Below, piece after piece: positions 47,830-55,884 of a stretch of DNA of 64,000 nt. Numbering within the stretch: the first letter of the stretch is position 1; each line of letters starts with the position of its first letter. The stretch is from Zoogloea sp041917255 (GTDB taxonomy: Bacteria > Pseudomonadota > Gammaproteobacteria > Burkholderiales > Rhodocyclaceae). Location of the stretch: the NCBI GenBank assembly GCA_041917255.1, contig JAYRYA010000018.1, positions 23,174 to 87,173 of the forward strand. The letters run 5' to 3'. The translations under genes were made by a program, and so were the position numbers. The notes under the pieces were generated by a model that saw only the letters and a program-made list of their open reading frames with translations, did no database searches and was not told the DNA's origin.

Positions 47830-48882
47830 ATGGCCGACAACCTTCCCGCCACCGCCGACGCCGGTCGTGCCGACAACCCCTTCCGCACCGTCGCCATCCT
47901 GCTCGACGGCGTGCGCGTGGCCCTCGAGAGCAGCAAGCGCCAGGACCAGGCACCCCGCTGGGTGCGCGTGGTGCGGGTGCGCGAGTTCCGCGACGACGCC
48001 ATCGCCAAGGGCGTGATGAAGGCGATGGACGTGCTCACCCTGGCCATCGCCTACCTGCAGCGCTTCACCCTCGACGCCAACGACCTGCTGATCCAGGGCG
48101 ACGCCGCCAAGGCGCTGGTCGAGGTGTCGGCCGAGTTCGTCAAGACCGCCACCAGCAAGGAATTCATCAACGCACTGGAAGTGGCCGTGGGCCAGGACCC
48201 GAGCCCGGATTCGCCGATCCCCGACGTGGGCAACATCATGGACAAGATCGTCCAGATCGCCGACAAGGTGCCCGAACCCGACGACCTCAAGGTGATCGGC
48301 GCAGCCCTCTACAAACTCCTCGGCATCGAGCAGGCGCCGCTGGACGAAGCCAAGCTGGGCGCGGCCACCGAGAGCCACGTCGTGGTGGAGCGCACCGGCA
48401 AGCTGCGCCTGGTGCAATTCGCCTTCGACCAGAACTTCCGGCTGCAGAACTTCGGCAAGGGCGCCAGCCAGTCATCGCTGGACGTGAACCGGCTGGGCGC
48501 GCGCCGCCTGTGGGAAGCCACCGACGACAAGCTGCCCGCCAAGTCCGTGGGCAAGTTTGGCGAGGCGCCGGACGTGGAGACCATCTGGGAGCAGGATTTC
48601 TCCACCGACAAGAAGGGCATCGACGTGCAGGAACTCAACAGCGTCCTCGAAGCCCTGGGCTACACCGAGCCCGCCGTGGACGACCGTAAGAAGTTCAGCG
48701 CAGCGCTCACCGGCCGGCTGCGCACCTTCCAGCAGCTCAACGAGATCCCGCTCTCCGGCGCGCTGGACAACGCCACCCTCAACCGCCTGTTCCACCTGGA
48801 TTTCGATACCAAGAACCTCAAACGCGCCAAGCGCTACAAGGCCGACGCGCTGCCCAAGGGCTTCGACCCGATGAAGAAGTGA
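47830..48882 (+). CDS. Tail operon protein with C-terminal peptidoglycan-binding-like domain
   Basis: A 350-residue protein. ATG 47830 is chosen: it is nine bases after GGAGG, while ATG 47821 sits directly on the ribosome-binding site. The N-terminal 150 residues are helical, the middle is beta-rich with basic patches (RLVQFAFDQNFRL). The C-terminal region (DVQELNSVLEALGYTEP through LRTFQQLNEIPLSGALDNATLNRLF) has the pattern of a peptidoglycan-binding helical domain. In eCIS a LysM-bearing baseplate protein has an equivalent place near the spike gene. An anchoring or wall-recognition role is inferred. Confidence 0.7.
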   Translation: MADNLPATADAGRADNPFRTVAILLDGVRVALESSKRQDQAPRWVRVVRVREFRDDAIAKGVMKAMDVLTLAIAYLQRFTLDANDLLIQGDAAKALVEVSAEFVKTATSKEFINALEVAVGQDPSPDSPIPDVGNIMDKIVQIADKVPEPDDLKVIGAALYKLLGIEQAPLDEAKLGAATESHVVVERTGKLRLVQFAFDQNFRLQNFGKGASQSSLDVNRLGARRLWEATDDKLPAKSVGKFGEAPDVETIWEQDFSTDKKGIDVQELNSVLEALGYTEPAVDDRKKFSAALTGRLRTFQQLNEIPLSGALDNATLNRLFHLDFDTKNLKRAKRYKADALPKGFDPMKK

Positions 48883-48911
48883 GGCCCGCGGCCAGCCGGT
48901 AGCGACACGCC

Positions 48912-49550
48912 ATGAGCGACCCGATCGACATCATCCGCGCGGTGGTCCGCGACGAGCTACGCAGCCTGCGCCTGGGCGAGCTGGCGGTGGTGACCAGCGT
49001 CTTTCCCCACACCGGGGCGGACGACGGCAACAACCTGGAGTGCACCGTGCAGCTGCGCGAAGGTGGGCTGGAGCTGCGCAAGGTGCCCATCGCCACGCCC
49101 CACGTGGGCATGGCGAGCGCACCCCAGGTGGGCGATCTGGTGCTGCTCAACTATGTGGGCGGCGACCCGAACCGGGCGGTGGTGATCGGCCGGCTGTACT
49201 CCGAGAAGATCAACCCGCCGCTCCACAAGGAGAAGGAGTGGCACGTGTTCGCCACCGCCGACGGGGTGAGCAGTTTCGCCATCGACGCGGACGAGTCCTG
49301 CATCGTCACCGCCGGCAAGACGGTGGTGACGGTGAAGAAGGACGGTAACGTGGAGGTGCTGGGCGAGGCGGACCTGGCCATCGAGACCAAGGGCAAGGTG
49401 ACGATCAAATGCACCGATTTCACGCTGGATGCCTCGGGCAACGTGGATCTGGGCAAGGACGGGGCCGGCGTGATCACCGAGAAATCCCACAAGTGCTATT
49501 TCACCGGCAAGGCGCTGGTGCCCTCCGGTACCGTCAAGGCGAAAGGCTAG
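48912..49550 (+). CDS. Baseplate spike (gpV/gp5/VgrG-like)
   Basis: A 212-residue spike subunit. The N-terminal OB fold (GELAVVTSVFPHTGADDGNNLECTVQL, then HVGMASAPQVGDLVLLNYVGGDPNRAVVIGRLYS) is the gp5/VgrG OB-fold domain. The C-terminal 90 residues have the triple-stranded beta-helix pattern (SSFAIDADESCIVTAGKTVVTVKKDGN, then LDASGNVDLGKDG). A trimer would form the puncturing tip. The terminal VPSGTVKAKG is the end of the needle; no tip effector is fused. Confidence 0.88.
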   Translation: MSDPIDIIRAVVRDELRSLRLGELAVVTSVFPHTGADDGNNLECTVQLREGGLELRKVPIATPHVGMASAPQVGDLVLLNYVGGDPNRAVVIGRLYSEKINPPLHKEKEWHVFATADGVSSFAIDADESCIVTAGKTVVTVKKDGNVEVLGEADLAIETKGKVTIKCTDFTLDASGNVDLGKDGAGVITEKSHKCYFTGKALVPSGTVKAKG

Positions 49551-49557
49551 GCGACCC

Positions 49558-50205
49558 ATGCCCGCTCCGAGTCCATCCCAGATCGAATCGCCGACCAAGG
49601 GTTTCCTGAGCGCCGCCGGCTTGCAGGGCGAGGACGTGCCAGGCCTCGCCGCGGCCATCGCCAACACCACCGGGCAGGCGCTCACGATGTTCCTGTCCCA
49701 GGCCATGACGATGCCCGGCATCCCGGTGGCGGCCGACCCGATCAGCGGCAGCGGCGCCACCGCCGGCCCCGGCAAGCTGATGCCGCCGCCGGCGGGCGGG
49801 CCCGGCGCATCGCAGCTGGAAGGCCTCGCCAGCGGCCAGTGCCAGGCCCAGGGTCTGCGCGGCGAAGACGCCGACGGACTCGCCAAGGCCATCGCCGGCA
49901 CCGTCGCCCAGGGCATCGCGCTGTTCTGCGCCCAGAGCATGGTGATGCCCGGCATCCCGGTGGCGGGCTTCGTGAGCAGCGGGCCGGGCATGCTCCAGCC
50001 AGTGCCCCTGGCGTCGACACTGGAAGGCATCGCCAACGGCCTGCTCAGCCAGAACGGCATCCGCGGCGAGGCCGCGCCCGATCTGGCCAAGGCGCTGGCC
50101 CAGGGCGTCGATCTGGGCCTGACGATGTTCGCCGGGCAGGCCATGGTGTCGCCGGGCATTCCCTGCCCGCCGGGCGCCAGCGCCGGCCCCGGCCGGCTGA
50201 TGTGA
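49558..50205 (+). CDS. Unknown protein with three internal repeats, between spike and gp25
   Basis: A 215-residue protein I cannot place. It has three repeats (about residues 21-75, 99-150 and 165-215), each with a (L/I)xGE turn, a hydrophobic helix ending in QAM or QSM, then PGIPV or PGIPC and a terminal GPGxL. Each repeat ends in a Gly/Pro-rich hairpin. Its place directly after the spike and before gp25 is where PAAR-type tip proteins occur in some injection systems, but the residues do not match the PAAR zinc site. The product has two Cys in the middle repeat region and one near the C-terminus. Confidence 0.65.
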   Translation: MPAPSPSQIESPTKGFLSAAGLQGEDVPGLAAAIANTTGQALTMFLSQAMTMPGIPVAADPISGSGATAGPGKLMPPPAGGPGASQLEGLASGQCQAQGLRGEDADGLAKAIAGTVAQGIALFCAQSMVMPGIPVAGFVSSGPGMLQPVPLASTLEGIANGLLSQNGIRGEAAPDLAKALAQGVDLGLTMFAGQAMVSPGIPCPPGASAGPGRLM

Positions 50206-50215
50206 GGACGCGCTG

Positions 50216-50629
50216 ATGGCCCTCGATCCCTTCGGCACCGATCTGCGCCTCGTCTTTGCCCGCGGCAGCGAGGGGGCCGATCTCTCCGTCGGCCTGCAGG
50301 ATCTCGAAACCGTGAGCGGCGTGGAGAACCTCGTCCAGGCCCTCACGCTGCGCCTGCTGGTGGATCGGGGCGAACTCGACGGCCTTGGCCACCCGCGTTA
50401 CGGCAGCCGCATTCGCGACCTGATCGGCGAGCCCCTCGACCGGGCCAACCTCGAACTGCTGCGCCGCTACGTGCGCCAGGAGCTCCTCCGCGACCCGCGG
50501 GTGGAGGAAGTCCTGCAGGTGCGCGTCACCCCCCACGAGCCCACCCGCGACGGGGTGGACGTGGAAGCCCGGGTGCGCGCGGTAAGCGGCCTGGAAACCA
50601 GCCTGGAGGTACGCATCGATGCCACTTGA
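50216..50629 (+). CDS. Baseplate wedge protein gp25-like
   Basis: A 137-residue gp25/W homologue that forms the core of the baseplate wedge and starts sheath assembly. It has the typical features: DLETVSGVENLVQALTLRLLVDRGEL, the EPR-like loop at HPRYGSRIRDLIGEP, then LRRYVRQELLRDPRVEEVLQVRV and a terminal strand. The first part of the sequence (FGTDLRLVF) is the linker strand that meets the sheath. It overlaps the J gene by 11 bases. Confidence 0.9.
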   Translation: MALDPFGTDLRLVFARGSEGADLSVGLQDLETVSGVENLVQALTLRLLVDRGELDGLGHPRYGSRIRDLIGEPLDRANLELLRRYVRQELLRDPRVEEVLQVRVTPHEPTRDGVDVEARVRAVSGLETSLEVRIDAT

Positions 50630-52139
50630 GCGGGTTTATCTCAAGAAGGGCTTCTCGGACGTGGTGGACGCCCTGCTGGCCGACATCGCCTCCGGGTTGG
50701 GCGGCCGGCTGGCGCTCACCGACGCCAACGAGGGCAGCGTGGTGCGCACCCTCGCCGAGGCCTTCGCCCGGGAGCTGGCGGTGTGCTACGAGCAGCTCGA
50801 CAGCGTCTATCGCAACGCCTATCTCGATTCGGCCAGCGGCCCGGCCCTCGACAACGTGGTAGCCCTGCTGGGGCTGGAACGCCAGCGGGGCGGCCACCTG
50901 GAAGGCACGGCCGTGTTCAGCCGCGGCCAGCCGGCGCCAGAGGACATCCACATCCCGCTGGGCACCCTGGTGGCCGGGCGCGACGTGCCGCTCTTCGCCA
51001 CCACCGCCAACGCGGTACTCGACAAGGGCGAGCGGCTGGTGGTGGTGGGCGTGCGCGCGGTGGAGCCGGGCGGGGCCACGGTCAAGGCCGGCGGCCTGGC
51101 CAGCCTGCCGCGGCCCATCGCCGGCATCGACGTGGTGAGCAACCCGGGCGATCTGGTGCTGCGCCAGCGCGAGGAGACCGACGACGAGCTGCGCGCCCGC
51201 GCCCGCCGGCTGGTGCTGTCGTCCAACACCGGCACCGTGGCCGCGCTGGAAGAGGCCGCCCGCAGCCTGGGCATCCGCGAGGTGCAGGTGATCGAGAACC
51301 CCGACGGCCGCCCGGGCGAGGTGGAGGTGGTGCTGGGCGACCGGGACATCGCGCCCCAGCTCCTCGAAGAGGTGAAGAACCGGCTGGAAAACGTACGCCC
51401 CGCCGGCATCGTGCTGCGCTGCGGGCCGGCGACGCCGGTGTTCGTGCAGGTCACCGCCACGCTCACCCTCAACGCGGCGATGTCCGAGCGGGAACAGGCC
51501 GAGATCCAGAAACGCCTCACCGGCGTGCTCACCGACTACTTCGGCGCCCTCAAGGTGGGCGAAGCGGTGCGCGACGCCAAGATCCGCGCCCTGCTGCTGG
51601 GCCACGAGGCGGTGGTGGGCTGCGAGCGCAGCGGCCAGCGCCCGCTGCTGGAGCCCTTCGTGTGGAAGGACGGCAGCGGGCTCGAATCCGTCGCCTACCG
51701 GGCGCTGATGGGCAACGGCGACGTGCTGGCCGGCCCCGGCGAGCGCATCGGCCTCTACCCCGAAGCCCTGCCCCTGCGCCTGAGCCTCGAACCGCCCAAA
51801 CTCGACCTGTGGGTGGACACCACCCTCACCGTGGCCGCCGGTACGCCCACCGCCGGGGTGCAGGCGCGCATCACCGGCGCCATCAAGGATGTCTTCGACA
51901 AGGCCGCCAACCGGGCCACCGCCGACACCCCGGCAAGCATCGCTTACGCCGCGGCGCGCGAGGCCGTCACCAACATCATCCCGCCCGAAGCCATCGTGCG
52001 TCTGCGCGTCACCGTCACCCACGCACGGGACGGACTGGTGGAAGAACTCGACGACGACAGCGACCAGGCGACCATCGGCCCCCGCGAGCAGCCCATGCCG
52101 CGCAACCTCAACCTGCATGTCGACGGCAGCGATGGCTGA
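50619..52139 (+). CDS. Baseplate J-like protein
   Basis: A 506-residue Mu gp47/P2 J homologue that forms the main part of the baseplate wedge. It has the N-terminal helix region (ADIASGLGGRLALTDANEGSVVRTLAEAFARELAV), the segment AYLDSASGPALDNVVALLGLERQRGG, the beta domain with VKAGGLASLPRPIAGIDVVSNPGDL, and RQREETDDELRARARRL. This is the ordered signature of this family. It overlaps gp25 at the start and the I-like gene by 8 bases at the end. Confidence 0.93.
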   Translation: MPLERVYLKKGFSDVVDALLADIASGLGGRLALTDANEGSVVRTLAEAFARELAVCYEQLDSVYRNAYLDSASGPALDNVVALLGLERQRGGHLEGTAVFSRGQPAPEDIHIPLGTLVAGRDVPLFATTANAVLDKGERLVVVGVRAVEPGGATVKAGGLASLPRPIAGIDVVSNPGDLVLRQREETDDELRARARRLVLSSNTGTVAALEEAARSLGIREVQVIENPDGRPGEVEVVLGDRDIAPQLLEEVKNRLENVRPAGIVLRCGPATPVFVQVTATLTLNAAMSEREQAEIQKRLTGVLTDYFGALKVGEAVRDAKIRALLLGHEAVVGCERSGQRPLLEPFVWKDGSGLESVAYRALMGNGDVLAGPGERIGLYPEALPLRLSLEPPKLDLWVDTTLTVAAGTPTAGVQARITGAIKDVFDKAANRATADTPASIAYAAAREAVTNIIPPEAIVRLRVTVTHARDGLVEELDDDSDQATIGPREQPMPRNLNLHVDGSDG

Positions 52140-54009
52140 CCTGCGGGCGCGTCGCGAGCGCCTCCTCGCCCTCCTGCCGCGCATCTTCACAGCCCAGCCT
52201 TCGTCGAGCGCGGTAGGTGCCCTGATCGACAGCATGGCAGCCAACCTCGGGCGGGTGGACGACACCCTCACCCGCATCCAGTACGACCGCTGGGTCGGCC
52301 TCGCCAGCGCCCAGCTGCCCGAGCCGGACGAAGCCAGCGCCCTCGAAGGCCTGGGCCGGCTGCTGCAGGTATCGCGCCTGCCGCCGCGGGTCCGCCACAC
52401 CGGCTACACCCGCAGCCCGGCCGAGATCAACGTGCGCTTCGACCACGCCGCGCCCCTGGCCGATGCCCTCGACGAGCTGGTGGGCAGCGGCTGGCGGCGC
52501 GGCCAGGGTGGCCAGCCGCCCGACGACCCGGCCGATCTCCTCGCCGCCCGCTTCGACGGCCTGCATTTTGTGCTCGCCGGCGACGGCCAGGGCCTCGCGG
52601 CATCCCCCGACCCCGCCGCCCCGCCCGAAACCGCCCCCGCCGCCCTCGCCCGCTTCCAGGGCGTGCTGGATCCAGAGCCCGGCGAGACCTTCCGCCAGCG
52701 CCTGCTGATTACCGCCCGGGTGCGCACCGGCGGCCTCACCACGCCTCGCGCCCTGCTCTCGCTGGCCATCGCCGATCTGGGCGCCGAGCCCTGCCCGCAG
52801 CTCGAACGCCGCCAGGACGCCACCCTCGCCTTCGGCATGCCGCCGGGCACCCGCAAGCGCTGCGCCAGCTGCCAGGGCGGCAGCGCGCCCTGCCCCAGCC
52901 GCGCCCAGGCGGTGGTGGAAGCGTGGATCACCGAGAACCCGACCCTCGCCGCCCGCCACCTCGAACCATCGCCGCGCCTGCGCCGGGTGTTCACCGTGAC
53001 CAGCGCCAGCCTGCACGCCGACCGCCCGGTGGTCACCCTCGGCGTGCGCGACCAGCCCGCCCCCTACCCGGCACTGCGCAGCCTCGACAGCGGCGAGATC
53101 ACCCTCTACGCCGGCACCCTTCAGCCCGGCGACACCCTGGTGTTGTACCCCGCCGTCACCGCCGCGGAGACCGCCCCCTTCGACGGCTTCGACGCCCCCG
53201 GCCACCACGGCTGGGCGGCGGCGCACCCCGCCGGCCGGGCCGTGCTCATCAACAGCGAGGGGCACGAGCGCGATGTGAGCAACTCGATCTTCTACCTGTG
53301 GGGCAACCGCCTCGACGACCGGGGCGCCGCTTTCGGCAGCCTGCGCTGCGGGGTGCTGGAGCAGCGTGTGCTCACCCCGCGCCTCGCCCCCGGCGCCAAC
53401 GGCTGGATGCTGCTCACCTTCGCCCAGCCCGACGCCGCCTTCGCCGGGCCGGACGACACCGTGCACGCCTCACGCTTTGCCGGCCACGACGACCTGGACG
53501 GCACGCGCTTCGCGCTCCTCGACGGCACCATCGGCGAGGGCGACGCCCGCTACGCCTCGGTGCTGCTCGAATCCTTCAACAAGACCGACACCGGCGGCAC
53601 CACCGAGACCGACACCGCCCACGCGCCGCGCCTCAGCCTGCGCCTCGACTGGATGACCCGCCCTCCGGCCAGCATCCGGCTGCGCATCCCGCGCAACGAA
53701 TGGGTCGCCGCGGCCGCCGCCCGGGGCGCCCTGCCGCTGCTGCGGGACGACATCGCCCGGGCCACCGCTGCCGGCGTGCGGGCCAGCATCGACTTCCCCG
53801 AACCGACCCGCCGCGATGCCCACGACGGCGCCGAGCGCCTGGGCCTCGCCGCCACCCAGCGCTGGACCGAAGACGCCGGCCCTGCCGACGGCCCGCTGCG
53901 ATTCACCCTCTCCGCCACCCTGCGGGACGTGCACGACAGCGCCGACGGGGCGTTCTCCGTCGGCGGCATTTTCGACACCACCCGCCTGGACTGGAGCCAC
54001 CGCCAATGA
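52132..54009 (+). CDS. gpI-like tail protein with a large C-terminal beta extension
   Basis: A 625-residue protein in the P2-I position. ATG 52132 overlaps the J stop. The N-terminal 80 residues are P2-I-like (LLALLPRIFTAQPSSSAVGALIDSMAANLGRVDDTL), in line with a fibre-attachment role. The rest, about 500 residues, is beta-rich and unusual for gpI (normally about 200), with a Cys-rich motif RKRCASCQGGSAPC near residue 245 and a late all-beta region. It probably replaces separate fibre-base proteins. A 14-codon ORF at 54006-54050 follows before the next gene and is not counted. Confidence 0.75.
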   Translation: MADLRARRERLLALLPRIFTAQPSSSAVGALIDSMAANLGRVDDTLTRIQYDRWVGLASAQLPEPDEASALEGLGRLLQVSRLPPRVRHTGYTRSPAEINVRFDHAAPLADALDELVGSGWRRGQGGQPPDDPADLLAARFDGLHFVLAGDGQGLAASPDPAAPPETAPAALARFQGVLDPEPGETFRQRLLITARVRTGGLTTPRALLSLAIADLGAEPCPQLERRQDATLAFGMPPGTRKRCASCQGGSAPCPSRAQAVVEAWITENPTLAARHLEPSPRLRRVFTVTSASLHADRPVVTLGVRDQPAPYPALRSLDSGEITLYAGTLQPGDTLVLYPAVTAAETAPFDGFDAPGHHGWAAAHPAGRAVLINSEGHERDVSNSIFYLWGNRLDDRGAAFGSLRCGVLEQRVLTPRLAPGANGWMLLTFAQPDAAFAGPDDTVHASRFAGHDDLDGTRFALLDGTIGEGDARYASVLLESFNKTDTGGTTETDTAHAPRLSLRLDWMTRPPASIRLRIPRNEWVAAAAARGALPLLRDDIARATAAGVRASIDFPEPTRRDAHDGAERLGLAATQRWTEDAGPADGPLRFTLSATLRDVHDSADGAFSVGGIFDTTRLDWSHRQ

Positions 54010-54053
54010 GCGACCCTGACGGCTCCCGCCCCGCCACCTCGAAGGAGTGACCC

Positions 54054-54530
54054 ATGCCGATCCATGAATCCCACGGTCTCGCCGGACGCCTGTCCATCGA
54101 ATTGCGCGACGCCGACGGCCGGCTGGTGGACGCCCGCCGGGTGAACAACCTCATCACCAGCGCCGGCCGCGCCCTGCTGGCCCGGCTGTTCACCGGCACC
54201 GCCCAGAGCCCCGACCTGCAGATCGCGGTTGGCCGCTCGGCCACCCCGGCGCAGATCACCGATACCGCCCTGGGCGACTTCGTCGTCGCCGCACCGGCCA
54301 CCATCCCCAGCGTCGCGGGCGGCGATTTCGAGGGCCAGCCGCGCATCATCGCCCGGGTGGTGGCGACCTTGGCGCCTACCGGCAGCGCCGATCCGCAGCC
54401 GCTGCAGGAGGCCGGCATCCTGATCGGCGTCACTGGCGCCGAGCCGGTGCTCTACAACCGCGTCACGTTTCCGGTGGTCAATCGCGCCGGCAACCTCGAG
54501 ATGACGCTCAGCTGGGAGGTGATCTTCTGA
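54054..54530 (+). CDS. Small tail-fibre or tail-tip-associated protein
   Basis: A 158-residue beta-rich protein. The ribosome-binding site GAAGGAG is clear. It begins HGLAGRLSIELRDADGRLVDARRVNNLITSAGRALL, a pattern seen in phage fibre-associated proteins where a polar strand pair is followed by NLIT. The central and terminal strands (TFPVVNRAGNLEMTLSWEVIF) suggest a beta-sandwich. It lies between the gpI-like gene and the fibre genes and overlaps the first fibre start by one base. Function is inferred from position. Confidence 0.65.
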   Translation: MPIHESHGLAGRLSIELRDADGRLVDARRVNNLITSAGRALLARLFTGTAQSPDLQIAVGRSATPAQITDTALGDFVVAAPATIPSVAGGDFEGQPRIIARVVATLAPTGSADPQPLQEAGILIGVTGAEPVLYNRVTFPVVNRAGNLEMTLSWEVIF

Positions 54531-55873
54531 TGGCCGAAACCCCCACCCCCTACATCCGGAAGGCGCCCGGCGACATCATGCTCGCCGCCGACTGGAACGA
54601 GATCCAGGTGCGCGCCCGCACCGAGCTGCGCTCCCACGACCACACCGGCGACGCCACCCGCATCCCCCGCGACGGCATCGCCGACAAGGCCATCGACGGC
54701 AGCAAGGTCGACCCGGACAGCAAGCTCGCGGTCAAGAACCTCACCGTCGCCGGCCCCCTCAAGGTCACCGGCACCAGCCAGCTGGCCGACATCCAGGCCA
54801 CCCTCGCCAGCCTCGCCGGCGATCTGGCCGTGGGCACCGACACCCCCGAGAACGCCGAAGGCTGGAACCGGGTGGTGGACATCGTGGGCGCTGCCCACGC
54901 CAAGCTGTCGATTCGCGCAGGCGCGGTGGATGGCCGGGTGATGAGCCACACCGGCAGCATCTACGGCGCCGAGCCCGGCCTCATCGTCGGCACCCGCAGC
55001 AACCACTCCACCAGCCTGATCGCCGGCGGCGAACTGCGCCTACGCCTCGCCAGCGAAAAAGCCGAAGCCGTGTCCTCCACACCGGTGGCCGATTTCTTCC
55101 CCTCCGGCAATCCGCTACGCCTGTCCGCCGCCTACACCGGCCGCGCCGACAAGGGCGCCGCCGAGATCTGCAACGACACCACCTCCTACAAGACCCTGAT
55201 GCTCCTCGGCAACAGCAGCGCCGGCCTGGGCCGCCGGGTATCGGTGTGGGACCGCCTGGACGTGAACGGCAGCCTGGTGCTGGCCAGCGATTCGAACCTG
55301 CCCAAGGGCAGCGCCTGCGCCCTGTGGACCAAGGGCGGCCAGGCCTACCTGGGCTTCACCCGCACCCTCAATGTGATGGACACCGAGAAGGGCCAGGTAC
55401 GCTTCCAGTTCAATGTGGACGACGGCGTGCTGCAGACCGACGTGCTGCGCCTGGGCAAGAAGTGGCGCATGTCGGCCATCGGCGACGCCCACGGCAACGA
55501 CGGCTGGCTGCGCCTCTTCAACGTGGACAACACCGGCTACTACGGCGGCTTCGCGGCGGGGGAGATGTGGTGCACCAAGGGCGCCTTCACCGGATCGGAC
55601 CTGGGCCTGAAGGACAACGTCCGCCCGCTCGAAAACGCCACGGCCGCCCTCGGCAAACTGCGCGGCGTGCATTTCGACTGGCGCAGCGGCGGCCGCTCGG
55701 TCGGCCTGATCGCCCAGGAAGTGGAAGCCGTGCTGCCCGACGCCGTAACCGTGGGCCCCGACGGCTGGAAGGGCATCAACCCGACCGGCGTCATCGCCCT
55801 GCTGGTCGAGGCGGTCAAGGCCCAGCAGACCATGATCGACGAACTGCGCGCCGCCCTGCCGGCCCGCCCCTGA
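54530..55873 (+). CDS. Tail fibre with C-terminal S74 self-cleaving chaperone domain
   Basis: A 447-residue fibre. The N-terminal 90 residues (YIRKAPGDIMLAADWNEIQVRA, SHDHTGDATRIPRDGI) match those of the next fibre and probably attach it to the baseplate. The middle is beta-rich and repetitive, and the C-terminal 90 residues carry the Peptidase_S74 chaperone: GLKDNVRPLENATAALGKLRGVHFDW, then VGLIAQEVEAVLPDAV. The catalytic Ser-Lys region follows the family (GSDLGLKDNV). S74 domains trimerise fibres and are cut off after folding. Confidence 0.87.
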   Translation: MAETPTPYIRKAPGDIMLAADWNEIQVRARTELRSHDHTGDATRIPRDGIADKAIDGSKVDPDSKLAVKNLTVAGPLKVTGTSQLADIQATLASLAGDLAVGTDTPENAEGWNRVVDIVGAAHAKLSIRAGAVDGRVMSHTGSIYGAEPGLIVGTRSNHSTSLIAGGELRLRLASEKAEAVSSTPVADFFPSGNPLRLSAAYTGRADKGAAEICNDTTSYKTLMLLGNSSAGLGRRVSVWDRLDVNGSLVLASDSNLPKGSACALWTKGGQAYLGFTRTLNVMDTEKGQVRFQFNVDDGVLQTDVLRLGKKWRMSAIGDAHGNDGWLRLFNVDNTGYYGGFAAGEMWCTKGAFTGSDLGLKDNVRPLENATAALGKLRGVHFDWRSGGRSVGLIAQEVEAVLPDAVTVGPDGWKGINPTGVIALLVEAVKAQQTMIDELRAALPARP

Positions 55874-55884
55874 GGAAGAACGCC

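Noticed and set aside
49558..50205. PAAR-repeat spike tip
   Set aside because: The position is suggestive, but the repeats lack the His/Cys zinc pattern and cone-forming strands of PAAR proteins, so I keep it as unknown.
54006..54050. 14-codon ORF between the gpI-like gene and the next gene
   Set aside because: Too short to support and it contains the ribosome-binding site of the following gene near its stop.
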